From Sedimentisphaerales bacterium (lineage in GTDB: Bacteria > Planctomycetota > Phycisphaerae > Sedimentisphaerales > SM23-30): a stretch of DNA of 7,100 nucleotides. The notes beneath the pieces are model-generated. The model was not told the DNA's origin. It saw only the letters and a list, made by a program, of their open reading frames with translations, and ran no database searches. Each line of letters opens with the position of its first letter. Within the stretch, counting starts at the first letter, position 1. Both the position numbers and the translations under genes were made by a program. Positions 1-4,108 of the stretch are shown piece by piece. The stretch lies in NCBI GenBank assembly GCA_030634605.1, contig DAOWAK010000061.1:1-7100 (forward strand). Reading direction: 5' to 3'.

Positions 1-404
1 TTCATGCTGTCGTGGAACGTAAGCGGTTTTTGATGTCGGTTTTCCTGGGCGATATGCTGGTTAAAAGTTACTCCGTCGGACTCGGTGCCCCGGGACGGCA
101 GACACCAACAGGATTGTGGCTGGTGGAGCTGAAACAGGAAGATCCGGAATGGACCGATCCGGAAACGCGGCGAAAATACCTACCCAACGATCCGGAAAAT
201 CCGTTGGGCGATCGCTGGGTTCGCTTGAAAGGGCTCGAAGGTGACGCAGTCGGACGTAATGGATTTGGTATTCACGGCACCGTCAAGCCGGAGGAAATCG
301 GTCAGGCAACCAGCCGCGGCTGCATTCGGTTGCATAACGGCAATGTCCGGTTCGTTTACGATCTGCTGATGACCGGTAAAACCAAGGTTAAGGTAGTCGA
401 ATAA
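1..404 (+). CDS. L,D-transpeptidase, YkuD catalytic domain (5'-truncated)
   Basis: The frame is open to the left edge of the window, so this is the C-terminal part of a longer protein; the GTG at 12 is probably not the true start. The visible part is essentially one YkuD domain. It opens with a strand pair ending VKSYSVGLG, followed by the substrate-loop signature QTPTG. Near the end is the catalytic signature: GIHGT (His at codon 88 counted from position 12) and, 14 residues on, SRGCIRL, with Arg 102 and nucleophile Cys 104 (bases 321-323). YkuD enzymes cross-link peptidoglycan by 3-3 bonds or attach proteins to it, and act in the periplasm. Any signal peptide or LysM domain would lie upstream of the window. 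The insert rich in Asp, Pro and Arg between the two signatures is usual for the family. It ends with TAA at 402-404 and faces a convergent neighbour. Family assignment is firm; the exact substrate is not visible. Confidence 0.93.
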   Translation, partial: HAVVERKRFLMSVFLGDMLVKSYSVGLGAPGRQTPTGLWLVELKQEDPEWTDPETRRKYLPNDPENPLGDRWVRLKGLEGDAVGRNGFGIHGTVKPEEIGQATSRGCIRLHNGNVRFVYDLLMTGKTKVKVVE

Positions 405-429
405 CCAAAAGTAATCCGAAAATTTTGGT
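404..429 (+). terminator. Weak stem-loop between convergent genes
   Basis: ACCAAAA (404-410) can pair with TTTTGGT (423-429) around a 12-base loop, starting at the last base of the transpeptidase stop codon. The stem is AT-rich and is followed at 439-446 by a run GGTTTTTT, so it might act as a modest terminator. No stronger terminator is visible in the 55 bases between the two convergent genes. Confidence 0.3.
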
Positions 430-459
430 GGTGAGTGGTTTTTTACCGCCGAGGCAGGA

Positions 460-879
460 TTATTCGCCCTGGAACTGACAGATCACCCGGCGGGACCGCG
501 GACGGGTATCGAAATCGATCAGGACAATCTGCTGCCAGGTGCCCAGGGTCAGATTGCCATCCACAAATGGAATCAGCAGCGACGGCCCCAGCAGAGCGGC
601 TCGGACATGGGCATGGCCGTTATCATCGTTCCAGGTTTCTTCATGTTGATAAACCGCGGACTGAGGGGCGATTTTTTCGAACGCAGCCGCAATATCGTGA
701 TTGACCAGGCCCGGTTCAAATTCGATTGTGGTAAGACCCGCTGTAGAACCAACCACGAAAAGAGTTGCGACACCTTCGGATAAAGCCAGGTCTGCCAGCA
801 ACTGGCCAACCTGCTCGGTAATATCGATGATGTGGCAGTTGCCACGAGTTTTCAGGTTAATCTGTTCGGTTTTAATCAT
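460..879 (-). CDS. yjbQ: YjbQ/UPF0047 family protein (secondary thiamine-phosphate synthase-like)
   Basis: The 139-residue protein matches the length and whole conserved pattern of the YjbQ/UPF0047 family. Seen in order are GSTAGLTTIEFE (residues 46-55 region), a His-rich core with H79, W83, N87-G88, H89 and H91 (YQHEETWND then GHAH), LLGPSLLIPF (97-105), and the hallmark LTLGTWQ (110-116) before a C-terminal strand with RPRSRR. The clustered histidines are the presumed metal or active site of this compact trimeric fold. E. coli YjbQ has reported weak thiamine-phosphate synthase activity, but the physiological role of the family is still unsettled. The ATG at 877-879 is preceded by only a poor GGGCGG-like ribosome binding site. 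It is divergent from the HD gene (95 bases between starts) and convergent with the transpeptidase. No thiamine genes are visible nearby, so context neither supports nor contradicts a vitamin role. Confidence 0.93.
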   Translation of the reverse strand: MIKTEQINLKTRGNCHIIDITEQVGQLLADLALSEGVATLFVVGSTAGLTTIEFEPGLVNHDIAAAFEKIAPQSAVYQHEETWNDDNGHAHVRAALLGPSLLIPFVDGNLTLGTWQQIVLIDFDTRPRSRRVICQFQGE

Positions 880-900
880 TTTCCGCCCGGCTTATCTCGC

Positions 901-934
901 TTGACATCCATTTTCACTGAACTTACCTTATAAT
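901..934 (+). promoter_or_regulatory. Possible promoter for the HD gene (over-long spacer)
   Basis: A perfect TTGACA (901-906) and a perfect TATAAT (929-934) are present, but the spacer is 22 bases, well beyond the usual 16-18. Either the TATAAT is used with a different, poor -35 or an activator, or one of the two boxes is fortuitous. The TATAAT is embedded in the 924-942 palindrome. The start codon follows at 975. Confidence 0.3.
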
Positions 935-942
935 ATAAGGTA
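924..942. promoter_or_regulatory. 19-bp perfect palindrome, operator candidate
   Basis: TACCTTATAATATAAGGTA is a perfect inverted repeat with 9-base arms and a single central base. It sits roughly midway between the divergent starts of yjbQ (879) and the HD gene (975). It covers the likely -10 hexamer of the minus-strand promoter and a TATAAT on the plus strand, so a bound dimeric repressor would be well placed to block both. It is not followed by a T-run and is AT-rich at its centre, so an RNA terminator is unlikely. The regulator family cannot be named from the sequence. Confidence 0.5.
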
Positions 943-955
943 TCAAACAAGGCAA
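927..955 (-). promoter_or_regulatory. Candidate promoter for yjbQ
   Basis: Read on the minus strand, TTGCCT (955-950) and TATAAG (932-927) are separated by exactly 17 bases, giving 4/6 and 5/6 matches to the sigma-70 consensus. Transcription would begin near 920, about 40 bases before the yjbQ ATG. The -10 element lies inside the 924-942 palindrome. This rests on consensus matching only. Confidence 0.45.
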
Positions 956-974
956 GTATTAAGGAGGTCAGCTT

Positions 975-1574
975 ATGGATGCAAAAGTACCAACTCGCGC
1001 TGAGGCGTTGGAATTATTGAAGCAGTACAACCAGAACGACGGGCTGATCAAGCACGCTTTGGCGGTGGAGGCGGTAATGAGGTATCTGGCCCGGAAAAAC
1101 GGCCAGGACGAGGAAAAATGGGGCATTATCGGGTTGATCCACGATCTGGATTACGAAAAACACCCGGATCATCACTGCCACAAAACCCGTGAGATTCTGG
1201 AGCAAAATGGCTGGCCGACGGAATATATTCGGGCGGCAATCTCGCACGGCTGGGGGATTTGCAATGACGTGGAGCCCCAAAGCCAGCTGGAAATGAGCCT
1301 GTTTACGATTGACGAGCTGACCGGACTGGTAGCGGCGGCAGCTTTGGTGCGTCCCTCGCGGAGCGTGCTGGACCTGACCGCCAAATCGGTCAAAAAGAAG
1401 TGGAAGAACAAGCGTTTTGCTGCGGGCGTTGATCGGGAACTGATCGAAAAGGGCATAACGATGCTGAACACCGAGCTGAGCGAGATAATCACCGATGTCA
1501 TCATGGCTATGCGTGAAGTGGCCAACGAAATCGGGTTGCAGGGTGATATCGCGGCAGATCAGCAAAATGGCTGA
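975..1574 (+). CDS. HD-superfamily hydrolase (HDIG-type domain protein)
   Basis: A 199-residue soluble protein with a single HD domain in the N-terminal half. The metal-binding ligands are all visible: H27 (in LIKHALAVEA), H56-D57 (GLIHDLDY), H91 (AISHGWG) and D113 (FTIDELTG). The order H, HD, H, D and the spacing fit stand-alone predicted HD hydrolases of the COG2316 type, which are small cytosolic proteins presumed to act on phosphorylated substrates; the true substrate is unknown. Residues 138-150 form a Lys-rich stretch (KSVKKKWKNKRF), followed by a helical tail with no recognised domain. The start is secure: AAGGAGG at 961-967 is a near-ideal ribosome binding site seven bases before the ATG. 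It is divergent from yjbQ with a shared palindromic regulatory region. No cyclic-dinucleotide synthase is seen nearby to suggest a signalling partner. Confidence 0.9.
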   Translation: MDAKVPTRAEALELLKQYNQNDGLIKHALAVEAVMRYLARKNGQDEEKWGIIGLIHDLDYEKHPDHHCHKTREILEQNGWPTEYIRAAISHGWGICNDVEPQSQLEMSLFTIDELTGLVAAAALVRPSRSVLDLTAKSVKKKWKNKRFAAGVDRELIEKGITMLNTELSEIITDVIMAMREVANEIGLQGDIAADQQNG

Positions 1575-1781
1575 ATAAGCCCGGTGACAGCGATCAAGTT
1601 CCGCTAACTAAAAACGATCACGGCAAATCAAAAAAAAACAGCGTAATTATGGAATTAATCCGCCATAAATAAGGTAACACAAAAAAAATTGAAAGGTTTT
1701 AATCTCTAAGCAAAGTAACGTTTATAGCAAACCGATAAAATCAGTGGTAGTAATGAGATTTGGAAGGGAGACATTACAGTT
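1575..1781. other. AT-rich intergenic stretch after the HD gene
   Basis: This has no convincing terminator. It contains A-runs (1629-1638 and 1680-1688), a weak 6-bp stem TTATGG (1647-1652) / CCATAA (1663-1668), and one copy of the ACCGATAA word at 1731-1738. A 6-bp repeat GTAATG (1750-1755) / CATTAC (1772-1777) would place the GGAAGGGAG ribosome binding site of the next frame in a hairpin loop. I could not place a good sigma-70 promoter here. Confidence 0.4.
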
Positions 1782-2331
1782 ATGTCACAACCAGCTATAA
1801 ACGACAAAGTTCAGAAATACAAAACGCAGAATCCGCCCATGTCCGATAACTCAGACCGTCTGAAATCTTGCCAAACACACGACTCAGAAACCGCTAAGTC
1901 TGACAGCCTGGAAACCTGGCCCGTAGTTCAGGATCGTTGCAGAATTGACTGGTTTCCGGCGCGTCAGCGGTTAATCGCCATGGTTCGCAACTGCAATGAT
2001 TCATTCGTGCTTCCGCCGGCGGTTGTTCGCAAAGCATCCTGGCGGGAATAAACACCGACAAAACCACAGATTTCACAAACTGCCGCCGAACGAAACAGCC
2101 CGGCGGAAAAGATTTTCGGGAAATAAACGGGAGGGAACTTATTATCGGTCGTGGGGCCGGGGGAATTCAAAGTATTGAATAAAACGGCTGGGTCGATTTG
2201 CCCAACAGAAAAGAGCGGTTATCGGTCGTTGCGGTTTAAATTTTTACCTTTTCTCACTTCGTTTTTGTTCGGACTTATTCACGATTTTCAAAAAAATATC
2301 AGTCATGCAAAACTCAAATTTTAACCGATAT
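1731..2331. repeat. Dispersed ACCGATAA motif in the intergenic region
   Basis: The word ACCGATAA occurs at 1731-1738 (+) and as TTATCGGT at 2142-2149 and 2219-2226 (-). A one-base variant, ACCGATAT, lies at 2324-2331 (+). The two minus-strand copies share an 11-bp core, TTATCGGTCGT (2142-2152 and 2219-2229). By hand count, three exact copies in this stretch exceeds what I would expect by chance, so they are possible binding sites for a regulator of the downstream locus. The first copy precedes the uncertain small frame and the others follow it. Confidence 0.3.
1782..2051 (+). CDS. Small hypothetical protein (uncertain)
   Basis: An 89-codon frame I do not recognise. In favour of coding: a purine-rich GGAAGGGAG (1762-1770) 11 bases before the ATG, and codon choice that looks like that of the neighbouring genes. 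Against: no homologous family comes to mind, and the N-terminal half is very polar and low in hydrophobic residues (rich in Lys, Ser, Asp, Gln and Thr). Only the C-terminal third, from about residue 53 (RIDWFPARQRL through DSFVLPPAVV), looks like folded protein. It has no signal peptide, membrane segment or cysteine motif; three Cys residues (30, 52, 71) are scattered. It lies alone in a 1.2-kb gap upstream of the polysaccharide locus on the same strand. It might be a small regulator of that locus, a remnant of a longer gene, or a chance open frame. Confidence 0.35.
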   Translation: MSQPAINDKVQKYKTQNPPMSDNSDRLKSCQTHDSETAKSDSLETWPVVQDRCRIDWFPARQRLIAMVRNCNDSFVLPPAVVRKASWRE

Positions 2332-2446
2332 AAATTCTAACGGGCAGGGCTGAGAACTGCATTGACAAATCGAGCCGGGTAAAGCAGGACGCTTTTAACG
2401 GCTAAGGGGAATCCAAAAACGAGCCTTTTCAGTAATCCAAAGGCAC

Positions 2447-2470
2447 AATAAGGTGGAAACGTACCTTGTT
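2447..2470 (+). promoter_or_regulatory. Leader stem-loop 1
   Basis: AATAAGGT (2447-2454) pairs with ACCTTGTT (2463-2470), with one G-U pair, around an 8-base loop GGAAACGT. It is not followed by a T-run. It is the first of a series of stems in the export-gene leader. Confidence 0.35.
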
Positions 2471-2488
2471 ATAAACAGGTTCTGTCCA

Positions 2489-2520
2489 TCGCAAAAACCC
2501 GAAATCGTTTTTGGATGCGA
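2489..2520 (+). promoter_or_regulatory. Leader stem-loop 2 (one of two alternative folds)
   Basis: TCGCA (2489-2493) pairs with TGCGA (2516-2520), and AAAAC (2494-2498) pairs with GTTTT (2507-2511). The apical loop is CCGAAATC (2499-2506), and four bases on the 3' side (2512-2515) are bulged. The 3' arm is also needed for the alternative stem at 2516-2547, so the two cannot form together. Confidence 0.35.
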
Positions 2521-2547
2521 ACCGGCCAAGTCACGCTAAGGTTCGCA
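2516..2547 (+). promoter_or_regulatory. Leader stem-loop 3, competing with its neighbours
   Basis: TGCGAACC (2516-2523) is perfectly complementary to GGTTCGCA (2540-2547), with a 16-base loop. Its 5' arm overlaps the 3' arm of stem-loop 2. Its loop and last base contain the arms of a further 6-bp stem, CACGCT (2532-2537) / AGCGTG (2547-2552). A pseudoknot combining the two looks sterically impossible because no bases are left to cross the first stem, so they are more likely alternatives. Confidence 0.4.
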
Positions 2548-2552
2548 GCGTG
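2532..2552 (+). promoter_or_regulatory. Leader stem-loop 4
   Basis: CACGCT (2532-2537) and AGCGTG (2547-2552) form a 6-bp GC-rich stem with a 9-base loop AAGGTTCGC. It is compatible with stem-loop 2 and incompatible with stem-loop 3. Confidence 0.35.
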
Positions 2553-2644
2553 GAAATCACCAAACAATTTATTCCCGTTGTTAATCTACAAAAAAAGTGA
2601 TTAACCGGCACAATCCTAACAGGTAATCCAACAGTTATTGCCTC

Positions 2645-2719
2645 ACGATGGTCAACTTATATGACGATGAATGGGCTGGAACGGATATTTCCGATTATCC
2701 GGGTCTCATAAGCCATCGT
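2645..2719 (+). promoter_or_regulatory. Long-range leader stem just upstream of the export gene
   Basis: ACGATGG (2645-2651) pairs with CCATCGT (2713-2719). After a 4-base bulge (2652-2655), CTTAT (2656-2660) pairs with ATAAG (2708-2712), giving 12 base pairs in total. Enclosed within it is CGGATA (2682-2687) / TATCCG (2696-2701), a 6-bp hairpin. The structure ends 67 bases before the chosen ATG and does not cover the ribosome binding site at 2769-2776. No T-run follows, so it is not a classical terminator. Confidence 0.4.
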
Positions 2720-2786
2720 TAAAAGCTTGTGCAGAAAAAGGTTAATAACGAAAAACTTGGAATTAATTGAGGAAGGCATTTCTCAC

Positions 2787-3983
2787 ATGGGTGCGCAAAC
2801 TATTATCCGGAAAAAAATTATCGCAGTAATGTTGTTATGCATGCTATTGTTGCTCATCAATAATGGCTGCAGCCAGAACCCACCCAGAGTATATAAGATA
2901 GGTTATTCCCCAGGCTCTCAGGGGATGCCTGGTGCTCCGGGCAGTTCATACAACGCGACAGTTCCATCAATCCCAGGTCCCATAACCACGCAGGGGCCCA
3001 GTTACGTCAACGCCATACCCAAAGGTACCGGCGAGCAAGCCTATCATATTGGTCCCGATGACGTGCTGGAAATCAAAATCGATCAGCTCGTGGAGCTGGA
3101 AAAGGAAGCGGTTTTGTTTTGCACCGTGGACAAACGCGGACAGGTTTATCTGCCTGTTCTGCATCATGTCCAGGTCGCGGGACTAACCTGCAACCAGGTA
3201 CGCAGCGATTTGATAATGCGCCTGGGTCGCGACTTCATCAAAAGCCCGAAGGTTGACGTGGCAATCAAAACCTACGCCAGCAAAGCCATTATGGTTCTGG
3301 GCGCCGTGCGAAATCCCGGCGAACTTAACATGGAAATGGACAGCATGCCGCTGCTGGATGTAATTGGCAGGGCCGGTGGCCTGAATACCAATGCCGCGCC
3401 GGATATCGAAATTCTGCGCGGGGCCTACAATCCGGGTCGGTCCGGAACACCGGAAATGATCAACGCCGCCTGGAACACCAATTCAAGCGCGGGCTCCTAT
3501 CAAAGAGAAGTTATCCCCGTAAGCCTGCTCTATGCCGAAACGGGAGAACAGATTAATCCCATTATCTATCCCGGAGATATGATCCGGATTACCGCCGCGG
3601 CTGAAGGAGTGGTTTACCTTTCCGGTGAAATTGTAAATCCGGGAACCAAAATGTTCCGTCGCCCTTTAACTATCATGCAGGCCATCAACAGCGCCGGCGA
3701 TCTGACCAACATCGCCAAGGAACAAGAGTGCAAAATCATTCGGCGGAATCCCGGTGGCCAGGAAACCGTGATCGATGTGGATCTGCAAAAAATCAGCAAG
3801 GGTAAAGCACCCAACATACTTCTGGCACAAAACGATCTGGTAATCGTGCCGGTTGATCCGGTCGAAAAATTCTTCGACGATATCAACAACCTGATCAACC
3901 GCGGCGTGAAACTCGGCGCAGACTTCACCTATAACATGGACTCTACATACAGGTCTGGCAACGGCGCCGGATACGGATACTAA
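2787..3983 (+). CDS. Polysaccharide export outer-membrane lipoprotein (Wza-type, poly_export plus SLBB)
   Basis: A 398-residue export channel protein. I chose the ATG at 2787 because GAGGAAGG (2769-2776) precedes it and the product then begins like a lipoprotein: Lys/Arg at 8-10, a hydrophobic core at 11-24 and Cys at 28. The lipobox (INNGC) is atypical, with Asn at -3 and -2 but the usual Gly at -1. The frame is also open upstream from a TTG at 2727, but that adds a charged, non-signal segment. Residues 40-80 are a Gly/Pro/Ser-rich linker. The poly_export domain spans about 84-165 (YHIGPDDVLEI through DVAIKTY). Two SLBB-type beta-grasp repeats follow at about 167-270 (VLGAVRNPGELNM) and 275-356 (VYLSGEIVNPGT). 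The tail is Gly/Tyr-rich with no obvious amphipathic helix, unlike E. coli Wza. It presumably forms the periplasmic and outer-membrane exit for the polysaccharide, working with the Wzz-kinase encoded downstream. Confidence 0.92.
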   Translation: MGAQTIIRKKIIAVMLLCMLLLLINNGCSQNPPRVYKIGYSPGSQGMPGAPGSSYNATVPSIPGPITTQGPSYVNAIPKGTGEQAYHIGPDDVLEIKIDQLVELEKEAVLFCTVDKRGQVYLPVLHHVQVAGLTCNQVRSDLIMRLGRDFIKSPKVDVAIKTYASKAIMVLGAVRNPGELNMEMDSMPLLDVIGRAGGLNTNAAPDIEILRGAYNPGRSGTPEMINAAWNTNSSAGSYQREVIPVSLLYAETGEQINPIIYPGDMIRITAAAEGVVYLSGEIVNPGTKMFRRPLTIMQAINSAGDLTNIAKEQECKIIRRNPGGQETVIDVDLQKISKGKAPNILLAQNDLVIVPVDPVEKFFDDINNLINRGVKLGADFTYNMDSTYRSGNGAGYGY

Positions 3984-3990
3984 TCCGTAT
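3971..3990 (+). repeat. Perfect inverted repeat across the export-gene stop codon
   Basis: ATACGGAT (3971-3978) and ATCCGTAT (3983-3990) form an 8-bp stem with the 4-base loop ACTA; the TAA stop occupies 3981-3983. The following sequence is AT-rich without a T-run, so an intrinsic terminator is doubtful. It could stabilise a processed mRNA end or lower expression of the gene downstream. Confidence 0.4.
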
Positions 3991-4041
3991 TGACAAATAA
4001 ATTATTAATTAACTCTGACAAAATCTTTTTTCAAAATTGAT

Positions 4042-4070
4042 ATCGGCCGAAAAACGTTAATTTGGCCGGG
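4042..4070 (+). promoter_or_regulatory. Stem-loop upstream of the Wzz-kinase gene
   Basis: CGGCCGAA (4044-4051) pairs with TTTGGCCG (4061-4068), including one G-U pair, around a 9-base loop. The sequence GGTTTTG follows at 4069-4075. The four T bases are few for a full terminator, so partial attenuation between the export gene and the Wzz-kinase gene is possible. It ends about 40 bases before the chosen ATG. Confidence 0.3.
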
Positions 4071-4108
4071 TTTTGTCAAGAGCTCAATACAAATTGCAGG
4101 CTAAATCT

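Larger units (their letters stand above)
2052..2786 (+). other. Long structured leader upstream of the polysaccharide export gene
   Basis: These 735 bases contain no supported gene on either strand. They are more AT-rich than the genes, with T- and A-runs around 2237-2297. A TATAAA at 2329-2334 could be a -10 box but has only a 3/6 match at the expected -35. A TTGACA at 2362-2367 has no partner -10 at normal spacing. From about 2440 to 2720 there is a series of inverted repeats, listed separately, consistent with a folded mRNA leader. Short words recur: GTAATCCAA at 2432-2440 and 2623-2631, and GGCACAAT at 2442-2449 and 2607-2614. I could not match it to any riboswitch class I know, including the c-di-GMP (GEMM) and cobalamin classes, and found no ops/JUMPstart element. 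Confidence 0.5.

Noticed and set aside
435..904. Plus-strand open frames opposite yjbQ (435-704 and 701-904)
   Set aside because: They lie antisense to a fully conserved YjbQ-family protein, have no motif and have no good ribosome binding site.
1014..1565. A 183-codon open frame on the minus strand opposite the HD gene
   Set aside because: It is antisense to a gene with all HD metal ligands and an ideal ribosome binding site. Its own translation shows no recognisable motif, so it is a shadow frame.
1996..2178. A 60-codon plus-strand frame overlapping the end of the small hypothetical frame
   Set aside because: It is very basic and low-complexity, lacks a ribosome binding site and shows no sign of being a frameshifted continuation of the 1782 frame.
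2362..2367. TTGACA as a promoter for the export gene
   Set aside because: The sequence at the expected -10 position is CAGGAC, with no resemblance to TATAAT.
2340..2560. A c-di-GMP (GEMM) or cobalamin riboswitch in the export leader
   Set aside because: Fragments such as GGACGC and CACGC occur, but the ordered conserved segments of these classes are not present. I report only unassigned structure.
2727..2786. TTG at 2727 as the start of the export lipoprotein
   Set aside because: It would put 20 charged residues before the signal peptide; the ATG at 2787 has its own ribosome binding site and gives a normal lipoprotein N-terminus.
3990..3995. TTGACA as a promoter for the Wzz-kinase gene
   Set aside because: No -10-like hexamer lies 16-18 bases downstream, so read-through from the export gene is simpler.
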